Counted from the first letter of the stretch, positions 1 to 9,018 are shown. The stretch: DNA of 35,038 nt from Gemmatimonadota bacterium (GCA_019347975.1 JAHWKI010000009.1:1-35038); one strand, 5' to 3'. Translations and numbers: made by a program. The notes: generated from the sequence alone by a model not told the origin.

Positions 1-977
1 AGCGGACCGACGTCCACCTCCTTTTCGTCGAGGCCGTCCCCGAGCCGGAGCTGCTGCACCCGGCCAGCCAGGCGGTCCACGAAGTCGTCGTGGATGCTCT
101 CGTGAAGCAGGAGCCGGCTGGTCGCGGTGCATCGCTGACCGGTCGTCCCGAACGCGCCCCACAGCACGCCGTCCAGCGCGAGGTCCAGGTCGGCGTCGGG
201 CATGACGATCTGGGCGTTCTTGCCCCCCATCTCCAGCGACAGCCTCTTGTGTGCGCGCCCGCACACCTCACCGATGCGCGAGCCGGTAGCCGTGGACCCG
301 GTGAAGGAAACGGCGGGGACGTGCGGGTGCTCGACGATGGCGGCCCCCGCGTCGCCGAATCCGTGCACGAGCTGGATCGCTTCCGGCGGCAGCCCCGCCT
401 CGAGCAGGATCTCGACGAAGACCGCCGCCGTGTGGGGGACGTCTTCGGCGGGCTTGAACACCACGGCGTTCCCGCAGACCAGCGCCGGAAAGATCTTCCA
501 GGTCGGGATCGCCAGCGGGAAATTGAACGGGGTGATGACGCCGACCACGCCGATGGGGCGCCTGTACGTCATGGCCCACTTGTCCCGGAGCTCGCTCGGC
601 ACCGTGTGCCCGAAGAGCCGGCGTCCCTCGGTCGCGGCGTAGTACGCGGTGTCGATCCCCTCCTGCACGTCCCCCCGGGTCTCCGTGAGCACCTTCCCCA
701 TCTCGCGGGTCATGATCCGGGAGATCTCTTCCTTGCGCGCGGTCAGCAGGTCGCCGACCCGGCGGAGGACATCGCCCCGCGCGGGCGGGGGCGTGCGCCG
801 CCACTGCTCGAAGCCCCGGCGCGCCGATTCCACGGCCCTGCTCACGTCCTCCGCGCCGGAGCGCGGGAAGCGGCCGATCAGGTCCTCCGTGCGCGCGGGG
901 TTGCGGTTCTCGAAATGGGCGCCGGTGGAGGGATCCACCCATTCGCCGGCGATGAAGTTCTGGAACACGTCCGACAT
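1..977 (-). CDS. Aldehyde dehydrogenase family protein, C-terminus cut by the left window edge
   Basis: Absent from the ORF track because it runs off the edge. Reverse translation from CAT at 975-977 reads MSDVFQNFIAGEWVDPSTGAHFENRNPA..., then VGVITPFNFPLAIP, VSFTGSTATG, LEMGGKNAQIV and GQRCTATSRL (catalytic Cys), all typical ALDH motifs. Confidence 0.93.
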   Translation of the reverse strand, partial: MSDVFQNFIAGEWVDPSTGAHFENRNPARTEDLIGRFPRSGAEDVSRAVESARRGFEQWRRTPPPARGDVLRRVGDLLTARKEEISRIMTREMGKVLTETRGDVQEGIDTAYYAATEGRRLFGHTVPSELRDKWAMTYRRPIGVVGVITPFNFPLAIPTWKIFPALVCGNAVVFKPAEDVPHTAAVFVEILLEAGLPPEAIQLVHGFGDAGAAIVEHPHVPAVSFTGSTATGSRIGEVCGRAHKRLSLEMGGKNAQIVMPDADLDLALDGVLWGAFGTTGQRCTATSRLLLHESIHDDFVDRLAGRVQQLRLGDGLDEKEVDVGP

Positions 978-1015
978 TCGAATCTCCTCCACCTCGCGGC
1001 GGAGCGGTATGGATT

Positions 1016-1039
1016 GGCCAGGTCGCGGAGAACCTGGCC
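1016..1039. other. Perfect inverted repeat (8-bp arms, 8-nt loop), candidate terminator or mRNA stem-loop
   Basis: GGCCAGGT-cgcggaga-ACCTGGCC in the gap between the small membrane ORF (1088-1276) and the ALDH gene. No obvious T-tract. Confidence 0.5.
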
Positions 1040-1087
1040 CAGCTCGCGCCCGGATGCAACCGCGTAGCGAACGAGCCGCGGACGGGC

Positions 1088-1276
1088 TCAGAACCAGGCG
1101 ATCGCCAGCACCGCAGCCACGGTGCCGGCGAGCAGCAGGCTGTAGAACACCCAGAGCTTGCGGAGCGAGAGCGACGGATGGATGCGGCGGGCAAGAAGGG
1201 CGAGGAGGGCGCCACCGCCGAGGGAGCACGTGAGCCAGACCGCCGCCAGGAGGGCGGCGCCGACCGCCGCGCTCAA
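1088..1276 (-). CDS. Small (~62 aa) two-TM membrane protein
   Basis: TTG start overlaps the stop of the upstream regulator (TTGA). Reads [62 protein letters not shown] with two hydrophobic segments. The tracked ORF 1088..1375 extends into the regulator. Confidence 0.6.
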   Translation of the reverse strand: MSAAVGAALLAAVWLTCSLGGGALLALLARRIHPSLSLRKLWVFYSLLLAGTVAAVLAIAWF

Positions 1277-2640
1277 TCCCCGGTGTCCTCGCGCACGAGT
1301 CCGTATTTCTCGATCTTCTTGTAGAGGTTCGACCGCGGCATGTCGATGGAGCGCGCCGTTTCGCTCACATTCCACTCGTTCTCCCGGAGCTTGCCGAGGA
1401 TGAACGCGCGCTCCGCACGGTCCTTGAAGTCCGCGAACGTTCCGGCCTGCATCAGATCGGGCGGCAGACCCCCCTGCTGCGGGTCGCCGAGGAGGCGGTC
1501 CACCTCACGGTCTCCGACCTCCGGCCCGTGCGACAGGATCAGCAGCCGCTCCACCGTGTTCTTCAGCTCACGGACGTTCCCCGGCCACTCCATGCGCGTC
1601 AGCCGGTCCACCGCCTCCGCCGTCAGTCGCTTCGGCGGCAGGCGCTGCTCGTCGATCGCCCGCTCCGTGAAGTGCCGCACCAGCATCGGGATGTCCTCAC
1701 GCCGCTCCCGCAGCGCCGGCACGTTGATCGGAACCACGTTCAGCCGGAAGAACAGGTCTTCCCGGAAGCGGCCGGCCGCGATCTCCTTCTCCAGGTCCTT
1801 GTTCGTCGCGGCGATCACCCGCACGTCCACCCGGATCGCCCGGTCTCCCCCCACGCGCGTGATCAGCCCCTCCTGGAGCGCCCGCAGCACCTTCGCCTGC
1901 GCCGACAGGCTCATGTCCCCGATCTCGTCGAGGAACAGCGTCCCGCCGTCCGCCTGCTCGAATTTCCCGATACGGTCCGCGTGGGCGCCCGTGAACGCCC
2001 CCTTCATGTGACCGAAGAGCTCGCTCTCGATCAGCTCGGCGGGGATCGCTGCGCAGTTCACCTCGACGAACGGCTCCTCCGACCGCGGTGAGACCCGGTG
2101 CAGCGCCCGCGCGACGAGCTCCTTCCCGCTCCCGTTCTCCCCCGTGATCAGCACCCGGGCGTCCGTCGGACCCACCTTCTCGATCCGCTCCAGCACGGTG
2201 CGGATCGCGAAGCTCCGGCCCACCATCTCGTAGCGGCTCTCCACCTCGTCCCGCAGCCGCGCGACCTCGCTCGCCAGCCCCCGCGCCTGAAGCGCGTTCC
2301 GGATGGTGACCAGGATCCGATCCGTGTCGAGCGGCTTCTCGAGGAAGTCGTATGCGCCACGCCGCGTCGCCTCCACGGCCGTTTCGATCGAGCCGTGGCC
2401 GCTGATCATGACCACCAGCGCTTCCGGGTCCTTTTCCCGGATCCGCCCGAGGACCTCGAGCCCGTCCATGCGCGCCATCTTCACGTCCAGGAAGGTCAGG
2501 TCCGGCCGCTGCTCCTCGTACGAGGTCAGCGCCTCGCCCCCGCCCTGCGCGGTTGCTACCGTATGGCCCTCGTACTCCAGCACCTGGCGGAGGACGTGCC
2601 GGATCCCCTCCTCGTCATCGACCACCAGGATCCGGGCCAC
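1273..2640 (-). CDS. NtrX-like sigma-54-dependent response regulator (REC, AAA+, HTH)
   Basis: REC domain ([23 protein letters not shown]), Walker A-like GENGSGKE, sigma-54 contact motif GAFTGA, DEIGDMS, and C-terminal FIS-type [28 protein letters not shown] typical of NtrX. Confidence 0.95.
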   Translation of the reverse strand: MARILVVDDEEGIRHVLRQVLEYEGHTVATAQGGGEALTSYEEQRPDLTFLDVKMARMDGLEVLGRIREKDPEALVVMISGHGSIETAVEATRRGAYDFLEKPLDTDRILVTIRNALQARGLASEVARLRDEVESRYEMVGRSFAIRTVLERIEKVGPTDARVLITGENGSGKELVARALHRVSPRSEEPFVEVNCAAIPAELIESELFGHMKGAFTGAHADRIGKFEQADGGTLFLDEIGDMSLSAQAKVLRALQEGLITRVGGDRAIRVDVRVIAATNKDLEKEIAAGRFREDLFFRLNVVPINVPALRERREDIPMLVRHFTERAIDEQRLPPKRLTAEAVDRLTRMEWPGNVRELKNTVERLLILSHGPEVGDREVDRLLGDPQQGGLPPDLMQAGTFADFKDRAERAFILGKLRENEWNVSETARSIDMPRSNLYKKIEKYGLVREDTGD

Positions 2641-2643
2641 GAC

Positions 2644-3294
2644 CTATTCCCCGGGTGTCCGGCTGGCGACGAAGACGAGCGAGTCGCCGCTCACGAACAT
2701 GTTGCTGATTCCGGGAGGGAGCGGCACCGACAGCGCGTTGGGGGCCAGACCCGGGGCCGACGATCCGCGGAAGCGGCTCAGGATCGTGGGGATGAGCTGC
2801 TTCGGCACCGGTATGCTCGCCGCGCCGAGCTCGTGGACCTCCAGCGCGACGTGCCCCTGATTCAGAGGGACGAACTGGCCCACCGCGCGAAGGGATGCGG
2901 TGTCCGGAAGGAAGGCGATGATGTCGCGGAGCTCGGCGATCTGTCCGAACCGCGCGGTGGCCACGCTCCCTTCCAGCGAGACACGGCCGTCGGACAGCTC
3001 CACCTTGGGGCCGACCACGTCCGGTGGCAGGAACCCCGACCAGCGATACTCGACCAGGCTCTGGAGCTCGGATTCGGTCAGCCCCACCTGCGTAGGGCCA
3101 TCGACGGTGCCGAGAGAGGCGAGCTTCTCGTCCGCGCGTGCCGCGATCTCGGGCGAGACCTCGGTCTCATTGCCACGCAGCCGGTCCCAGGCGTCCTCGA
3201 TGGCGCCCCGATTGAGCCACACGACCGCGGCGCCGACCAGCAGCAGCGCCAGCACCAGAACCCGTCCGACGCAGCCGCGAACCGGGCGCGCCAT
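2644..3294 (-). CDS. Uncharacterised protein with one N-terminal TM anchor
   Basis: ORF reading MARPVRGCVGRVLVLALLLVGAAVVWLNRG... then a soluble domain. Sits in a compact minus-strand cluster between thpR and the NtrX-like gene. The track's longer N-terminus overlaps thpR. Confidence 0.75.
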   Translation of the reverse strand: MARPVRGCVGRVLVLALLLVGAAVVWLNRGAIEDAWDRLRGNETEVSPEIAARADEKLASLGTVDGPTQVGLTESELQSLVEYRWSGFLPPDVVGPKVELSDGRVSLEGSVATARFGQIAELRDIIAFLPDTASLRAVGQFVPLNQGHVALEVHELGAASIPVPKQLIPTILSRFRGSSAPGLAPNALSVPLPPGISNMFVSGDSLVFVASRTPGE

Positions 3295-3296
3295 CC

Positions 3297-3890
3297 TCAG
3301 CTCGCGGCCCGCGCCAGGATGTCGATCGCTGGCTGCCCGAGCTTCGCCGCCATCCACCGGTCGTACCGTGCGCCGCGCCTCGAGAGGTGGCTCTCCATGA
3401 GGTCCACCGTCCGCACCGGTATCTCGGCCTTGAAGGAGAGCCCCGCCACGAGCTCCTCGAAGTCGCGGAAGTCGCCCGCCCGCGCCTCCTTCTGCGCCCG
3501 CCCCAATGTGACGTGGGGGTGAAACGCCCGCACTTCCCGCTCGAAGCCGAGCGGCGCCAGCTCCCATTCCAGGTCGTGCTTCAGGCAGCGCAGCTCCGGC
3601 GATGCTTCCGCGCCCAGCCAGATGACCCGCGGCCGCCGGAGCGTCGGGAACGCGCCCGCGCCCTGCATCCGCAACGTGAACGGGGGCGTCTTCTCCGCTA
3701 CACGCGCGACCGCCTCCCTCACTCGTTCCCCGGTCTCCGGCCGCACCTCACCCAGGAACTTGAGCGTGAGATGGAGCTGGTCCACCTCTTCCCACCGGAT
3801 CGGCAGCTCCGCCTCGCGCAGCTTGCGTGCGGCGCGATGCATCCGCTGGCGGTCCTTGGCCGTGAAGTTCACGGCGACGAAAAGTCTCAT
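3297..3890 (-). CDS. thpR: RNA 2',3'-cyclic phosphodiesterase (2H phosphoesterase / LigT family)
   Basis: MRLFVAVNF start, the two HxT motifs (LHLTLKFLG and HPHVTLGRA) and the expected size of 197 aa. Confidence 0.93.
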   Translation of the reverse strand: MRLFVAVNFTAKDRQRMHRAARKLREAELPIRWEEVDQLHLTLKFLGEVRPETGERVREAVARVAEKTPPFTLRMQGAGAFPTLRRPRVIWLGAEASPELRCLKHDLEWELAPLGFEREVRAFHPHVTLGRAQKEARAGDFRDFEELVAGLSFKAEIPVRTVDLMESHLSRRGARYDRWMAAKLGQPAIDILARAAS

Positions 3891-3891
3891 C

Positions 3892-4122
3892 TCATTCCCC
3901 TGTTGATTGCGCCCCGTCCGCCAGGTCCAGAGCCACGTAGCGGTATCCCAGCGATCGGAGCCCCGGGGCCGCGGCCCGCAGAGCTTCCATCGCGGACAGC
4001 GGCGCCGACACCGCCGCGATCTCGCCGTCCATCCCGAGCGACCGTACCCGTGGCGGCAGCCCCTCCGCCTCCAGGAGCGCCCGCGCCCGTGCCTCGCGGT
4101 CCGCGTGGATTCCGCCGCTCAC
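3892..4122 (-). CDS. 76-aa protein resembling the LarE C-terminal region
   Basis: GTG start overlaps the larE stop (GTGA). Reads VSGGIHADREARARALLEAEGLPPRVRSLGMDGEIAAVSAPLSAMEALRAAAPGLRSLGYRYVALDLADGAQSTGE. The end aligns by eye with the LarE tail (RVRHHGEVARIEV...LLSLGFAGVVLDVEGYRRG). Confidence 0.65.
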   Translation of the reverse strand: MSGGIHADREARARALLEAEGLPPRVRSLGMDGEIAAVSAPLSAMEALRAAAPGLRSLGYRYVALDLADGAQSTGE

Positions 4123-4946
4123 CCGGCCTCCAGGGTGACGAGCCCTTCGTTCAGCGCACCCCTGCGATACCCCTCGACGTCGAGGACGACTCCCGCGAAG
4201 CCGAGCGAGAGAAGCGTCGGGACGACCTCGGCGACACCGGCCACGGCCCGCGGCATCTCCGCGGGCGAGACCTCGATCCGCGCGACCTCGCCGTGGTGGC
4301 GCACCCGGAACTCCCGCAGGCCGAGGCGCCGAAGCGCCGTCTCCGCCTCTTCCACCTGTCGGAGCCGCTCCGGCGTCACCGCCAGCCCGTAGCGAAGCCG
4401 GCTGGCGAGACACGGCGATGCCGGCTGGTCCCACGTCGGGAGGCCGAGCTCGCGCGAGAGCGCCCGGATCTCCGCCTTCCCGAGCCCCGCCTCCTGGAGG
4501 GGCGACCGGACCGCGTGCTCACGCGCCGCCACCGCACCCGGACGGTGGTCCGCCGCGTCATCCGCGTTCGAGCCGTCCACCACGGTCCGGAGCCCGTTCG
4601 CCCGGGCCACCTCGCCGAGCCGGGACCAGAGCTCGGTCTTGCAGTAATAGCAGCGGTTCGTCGGGTTGGCCGCGTAGTTCGGGTCCGAGAGCTCGTCCGT
4701 CTCCACCTCCAGGTGGGGGATTCCGAAACGCTCGACGCAATCCACGGCCATCCGGTGCTGGACCCCCGGGTAGGAGGCGGATCGCCCCGTGACCGCCAGG
4801 ACCCGGTCGGCACCCAGGACGTCCAGCGCCGCCTTGGCCAGGTAAACGGAGTCGACCCCGCCCGAGTAGCCGACGCAAACCGACTCGCACGACCGGAGGA
4901 TCGCGTCCAGCTCCTCACGCTTCGCCCGCAGTCCTTCTGCCGCCAC
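4119..4946 (-). CDS. larE: LarE-family PP-loop sulfur transferase
   Basis: PP-loop VGYSGGVDSVYLAKAA, DPNYAANPTNRCYYCKTELW, DGSNADD and SPCLASRLRYG, as in LarE; 275 aa. Confidence 0.93.
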   Translation of the reverse strand: MAAEGLRAKREELDAILRSCESVCVGYSGGVDSVYLAKAALDVLGADRVLAVTGRSASYPGVQHRMAVDCVERFGIPHLEVETDELSDPNYAANPTNRCYYCKTELWSRLGEVARANGLRTVVDGSNADDAADHRPGAVAAREHAVRSPLQEAGLGKAEIRALSRELGLPTWDQPASPCLASRLRYGLAVTPERLRQVEEAETALRRLGLREFRVRHHGEVARIEVSPAEMPRAVAGVAEVVPTLLSLGFAGVVLDVEGYRRGALNEGLVTLEAG

Positions 4947-5113
4947 CCGGTCCGCCTCGGTCTCTACGTGACAGTCCCCGTCCCGCGCCCGGCCGCGAAG
5001 CTATTGCATCACCCGGGCCGCGACAAGCCTTTGCGCCTCATGCGCTTGACCCCGGACCCGCACCCCGCTACCCATCCTCCTGCTCTCCCCGTCACGCCCG
5101 GAATGGATCACGC

Positions 5114-5623
5114 TTGAACGCGGAACGCGACGCTGCCACCGCCCGGCGCAGGCTCCTGCCTGTCCTCGCCGGGCTGATCCTGTGCCTCGCCTGCGACCGC
5201 GATCCCACTGATCCCGATCCGGCGTGTACGGAGGCGGACGTCCTCGCGTTCGGGGTCACCCACGACCCCGGTCGGACGAGCCTCGGGCCCGGCGACGCTT
5301 CGTTCGACGGCTCCTTCATCGACTACTACAGCGTCCGCCCCGTCGCGACGGGCACGCTCACCATCGAGATGGCGGCGGAGGTTCCCAGCGATGTCGGCGA
5401 GGAGGGCCGTGCCGGCGTCGACCCGTTCCTGTATCTCTGGCGCGAGGGGCTGGGACCGCCCCACGCCCACGCCCATGACGCCACCGGGCTCGGACCGCTG
5501 CTCCGCGTCGCGCGGCTGAGCGCGGAGGTGGAGCCGGGCTGCTACCGCGTCGGCGCCAGCGGCTGGCCCTCCATGGACGAGGGTCCGTACACCATCCGTG
5601 CGGACTTCTCGCCCGCCCCCTGA
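5114..5623 (+). CDS. Putative lipoprotein with a PPC-like (pre-peptidase C-terminal-like) beta domain
   Basis: TTG start; signal peptide plus lipobox-like LILCLAC; DYYSVRPVATGTLTIEM...DPFLYLW...CYRVGASGW...GPYTIRADF pattern. Confidence 0.65.
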   Translation: MNAERDAATARRRLLPVLAGLILCLACDRDPTDPDPACTEADVLAFGVTHDPGRTSLGPGDASFDGSFIDYYSVRPVATGTLTIEMAAEVPSDVGEEGRAGVDPFLYLWREGLGPPHAHAHDATGLGPLLRVARLSAEVEPGCYRVGASGWPSMDEGPYTIRADFSPAP

Positions 5624-5639
5624 AGCTCTTCCGCGGACA

Positions 5640-7199
5640 TCAGGCCGGCGCCACCGGTCGCCGATCCAGGGCGCGGTACTGGATCGCCTCGGCCACATGT
5701 CCGGCCTCCACCCGCTCGGACCCCGAAAGGTCGGCGATCGTGCGGGCGACCCGCAGGATCCGGTGGAATCCCCGGCCGGAGAGCCCGAGGCGCTGAATGG
5801 CCGCTTCGAGGATCGCGGCTCCGGGCTCATCGGGCGCGCAATGCACGCGCGTCAGCCGGGGATCGAGCTGGGCGTTGCAGAAGACCCCCCGCTCCCGGTA
5901 CCGCTCCAGTTGGCGCTCACGCGCGGCGGTCACCCGATCCCTGATCCGCGCGCTCGCCTCGCCGGGACGGCGCCCGGTCAGCTCCGTGGATCGCGTCGGC
6001 GCCACCTGGAGCTGCACGTCGATCCTGTCCAGCAGCGGACCGGAGATCCGCGCGCGGTAGCGCCGGACCCGCTCCACCGAGCAGGTGCACGCGTCGGTGC
6101 CGTAATGACCGCACGGGCAGGGGTTCATGGCCGCCACCAGCATGAACCGGGCGGGGAGCCGGACCGCCGCCCGAGCCCTCCCCAGGTGGATCTCACCGTC
6201 CTCCAGCGGCTGCCGGAGCGCTTCCAGCGCCGAGCGCCGGAACTCGGGAAGCTCATCCAGGAACAGGACGCCGTGGTGCGCCAGCGACGCCTCGCCCGGG
6301 CGCGGGATCCCGCCGCCGCCGATCAGCCCGGCGTCCGAGATGGAGTGGTGCGGGGCGCGGAAGACGCGTGAGCGTAGCAGCCCGATCCCGGCAGGCAGCC
6401 GGCCCGCCACCGAGTGCACCACCGTCGCCTCCACCGCCTCCTCGGCGGTCAGGGGCGGAAGGATGGACGGGATCCGGCGCGCCATCATCGACTTGCCGGA
6501 CCCGGGCGGTCCGAGCAGGAGCGCGTTGTGCCCGCCCGCCGCGGCGATCTCCAGCGCCCGCCGGGCCACCCCCTGCCCGCGCACGTCCTCGAAGTCCTGG
6601 ACGTGGCGAGAAGCCGTCTCCGCGGTCCGGGGCGCCGCGGACGGGAGGTCCCGCCGCCCCGCGAGGTAGTCGACGACGTCCGTCAGGCTCGCCGCGCCCA
6701 CGACGCCGATTCCCTCCACTACCGATGCCTCCGCCGTGTTCGGCGCCGGGAGGACCAGGCGGGCGATCCCCGCGTCACGACAGTGCAGCGCCACCGCGAG
6801 GGATCCGTGCACCGGCCGGAGCGCGCCGTCCAGCCCGAGCTCTCCGATGCAGCATAGGTCGTCGAGCCCCCGCGCCGGAAGCCGCCCGTCCGCCGCGAGC
6901 AGACCCAGCGCGATGGGCAGGTCGAAGGCGCTGCCGTTCTTCGGGATGTCCGCGGGAGCCAGATTGATCGTGATGCGGCGGGGCGGGACGGGATAGCCGC
7001 TGTTCGTCAGCGCTGCGGTCACCCGCTCCCGCCCCTCACGAACCGCGCCCTGGGGGAGTCCCACCACGCTCATCGAGGGGAGGCCCCGCGCCAGGTCCAC
7101 CTCCACCCGGACCGCGTAGCCTTCCACCCCCAGCACGGCACCACTCAGGATCGTCGCGAGCATGACGACAGGGTGCACCTCGAAACGGGGCGCTGCCAT
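5640..7199 (-). CDS. YifB/ComM family Mg-chelatase-like AAA ATPase
   Basis: N-terminus MAAPRFEVHPVVMLATILSGAVLGVEGYAVRVEVDLARGLPSMSVVGLPQGAVREGRERV, Walker A LLLGPPGSGKSMMARR, MLVAAMNPCPCG. The tracked 670-aa ORF carries a spurious N-terminal extension. Confidence 0.94.
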   Translation of the reverse strand: MAAPRFEVHPVVMLATILSGAVLGVEGYAVRVEVDLARGLPSMSVVGLPQGAVREGRERVTAALTNSGYPVPPRRITINLAPADIPKNGSAFDLPIALGLLAADGRLPARGLDDLCCIGELGLDGALRPVHGSLAVALHCRDAGIARLVLPAPNTAEASVVEGIGVVGAASLTDVVDYLAGRRDLPSAAPRTAETASRHVQDFEDVRGQGVARRALEIAAAGGHNALLLGPPGSGKSMMARRIPSILPPLTAEEAVEATVVHSVAGRLPAGIGLLRSRVFRAPHHSISDAGLIGGGGIPRPGEASLAHHGVLFLDELPEFRRSALEALRQPLEDGEIHLGRARAAVRLPARFMLVAAMNPCPCGHYGTDACTCSVERVRRYRARISGPLLDRIDVQLQVAPTRSTELTGRRPGEASARIRDRVTAARERQLERYRERGVFCNAQLDPRLTRVHCAPDEPGAAILEAAIQRLGLSGRGFHRILRVARTIADLSGSERVEAGHVAEAIQYRALDRRPVAPA

Positions 7200-7243
7200 G
7201 GCGCGTCGGGACGATCCCGCGAGGCCGCCGCCGCCCTCTCGGC

Positions 7244-8416
7244 TCACTCCCGCAGACGCACCAGCTCGTCCACCGAGAAGGTCCGCAGCCGCCCCGCGTC
7301 CGTTCGATACCGTACGTGTGTCCACCCGCTGGTCCCCACCGGCCGGTATTCGTGCCCATCCACGTGGATCGGCCGGCCGGCCATGGCGTCCCGCATCACC
7401 TGCTCGTACGCCGACCGGTCCAGCGGACGCCGCGGGTCCGGCTCGCGCCAGACGCACAGCCGCCCCACGTCCTCGTACGCTTCCGGCCGGTCCGGGAGGT
7501 CCAGCAGGGATGGAAGCCGCCGCACGAGCACCAGGCCGATCATGCGACGTGTTCCGTCTCCCGCTATCCGCCGCAGCACCGGCGACAGCCGCGTCACCAC
7601 CCGGCGCGTCGCGCCACGCACCGACACCCGTTCTCCCTTCGTCGTTCGCCACAGGGGAGCGTCCGGGGGGCTTCGGAACGGGTCGGGGTCATAGCACGAG
7701 TAGCGGGCGAGCCACCCTTTTCGGGACGTGTGCGGAACCGGCTCGAAATCCGCGACCACGGGATAGCCGCGCTCCTCCAGCGCCGCACGCCCCGGCGTCT
7801 CCCAGCTCGTGACCTCGAGGACCGCCGCGACGATAATGGCCGTGGCCGCGGTCATCAGGGCCGGGTCGGGCGTGAAGTCCGCCGTGACTTCCACCCGACC
7901 CGGCCGTGGACGGACCCCGATGCCCGTCGACCGACGATTGGCCGCGAACAGCATCACCGGAAACGCGAGCATGTCCGTGAGCACCCGGCCGATGATGTTG
8001 ATCCGCTCTCCATCGCGCAGATCCGGGTGGGAGACGTTGTAGTGGGCGCTGAATCCGACCAGCCGGGCCTCGCGGCCCTCGCGGCGGCTCCACTCGTCCA
8101 GGCGCTCGCGCACCATGCAGACGCCCTCCCACAGCGATCGGACGGCCTGCGAGGGGCACTCCGGCCCCATCTCGATCACCGGCGTAACCACCTCGATGAC
8201 GCCCGTGTCGAAGTAGACCGCCCCTCCGGTCGGGAGATGGTAGGAGGTACCCACCCGGTGCAGCGCACCTTCCCCCAGGAACGCGCGCGGATCCCCGAAC
8301 ACCTGCACCGGGTCCACGGGCTCTCCGTCCACCACGCATACGAACTCGGCCTCCAGGCCGATCGCGCCCCGCTCCGGTTCGCTCGCCGGCCGCCGTCTCT
8401 CGTACTTCTTCATCAT
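7244..8416 (-). CDS. Putative carboxylate-amine ligase-like (GCS/amidoligase/Pup-ligase superfamily) protein
   Basis: 390-aa ORF from MMKKYERRR; N-terminal IGLEAEFVCVVDGEPV resembles GxExEF/Y of the GCS-like superfamily, plus LPTGGAVYFDTGVIEVVTPVIE and GFSAHYNVS. Family assignment rests on motif resemblance only. Confidence 0.55.
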   Translation of the reverse strand: MMKKYERRRPASEPERGAIGLEAEFVCVVDGEPVDPVQVFGDPRAFLGEGALHRVGTSYHLPTGGAVYFDTGVIEVVTPVIEMGPECPSQAVRSLWEGVCMVRERLDEWSRREGREARLVGFSAHYNVSHPDLRDGERINIIGRVLTDMLAFPVMLFAANRRSTGIGVRPRPGRVEVTADFTPDPALMTAATAIIVAAVLEVTSWETPGRAALEERGYPVVADFEPVPHTSRKGWLARYSCYDPDPFRSPPDAPLWRTTKGERVSVRGATRRVVTRLSPVLRRIAGDGTRRMIGLVLVRRLPSLLDLPDRPEAYEDVGRLCVWREPDPRRPLDRSAYEQVMRDAMAGRPIHVDGHEYRPVGTSGWTHVRYRTDAGRLRTFSVDELVRLRE

Positions 8417-9018
8417 TCGGGCTCCTTCAGCCGCTTGGCCCTCGGGACCAGCGTCACATATCCCAGGTCCAGATGCAGGTGATCGAACGCCCCACCAACC
8501 CCGTCCCCGACCGGCCGCACCCACACTCCCGGAACGGTGCGCTGCGCCAGCTCCGCGTACCGCCGGATCCGGTCCGCACCTTCCAGGTACTCGCCGCCGA
8601 TCCGGTAGATGTCCGCCGCCGCTCCCCACAGGTGCGGAGACGTGTCCTGCGACAGCGCGTGCGACGGCGAGCGGTACCCCCCGTTCGCCGCGATCCGCAC
8701 CGGCCCGCCCACCGCATCCCTGAACCGCTCGAGAACCGCGGCGAACGGCACCACGGCGCACGGGAGGTAGCGTGGAAACGCGCGCAGCGGCTCCGCCTCC
8801 CGCAGGTCGATGTCCAGGAACTCGAACGCGCCGAAATGCGGCGACAGCTCGGTCTCCAGCGCCTTCTCCCAGCTCGCGACCTCGTAGAAGTAGCGTGGCA
8901 GCTGTACCGTCCGACCGGCCGCGTCCCGCACGAGCTCACCGGGACGCAGCGCCTCCCGGTACGGCCGGGGGAGCTCCAGGCCGTCGACGACCTTCAGCCC
9001 CCGCACGCCGTCAGCCAT
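8413..9018 (-). CDS. Putative M15-like zinc DD-peptidase (VanY/Hedgehog fold)
   Basis: ANGGYRSPSHALSQDTSPHLWGAAADIYRIGG...FDHLHLDLGY gives an SxHxxGxAxD-type motif and a distal HLH. Overlaps both neighbours. Confidence 0.65.
   Translation of the reverse strand: MADGVRGLKVVDGLELPRPYREALRPGELVRDAAGRTVQLPRYFYEVASWEKALETELSPHFGAFEFLDIDLREAEPLRAFPRYLPCAVVPFAAVLERFRDAVGGPVRIAANGGYRSPSHALSQDTSPHLWGAAADIYRIGGEYLEGADRIRRYAELAQRTVPGVWVRPVGDGVGGAFDHLHLDLGYVTLVPRAKRLKEPE

Noticed and set aside
2098-3522. 474-aa plus-strand ORF opposite the NtrX-like gene
   Set aside because: Antisense shadow with no domain signature.
3387-5117. 576-aa plus-strand ORF opposite thpR/larE
   Set aside because: R/P/H-rich antisense translation; thpR and larE on the other strand have clear motifs.
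7200-7652. N-terminal extension of the YifB/ComM ORF
   Set aside because: Overlaps the upstream ligase-like gene in another frame; the YifB family N-terminus fits the ATG at 7199.
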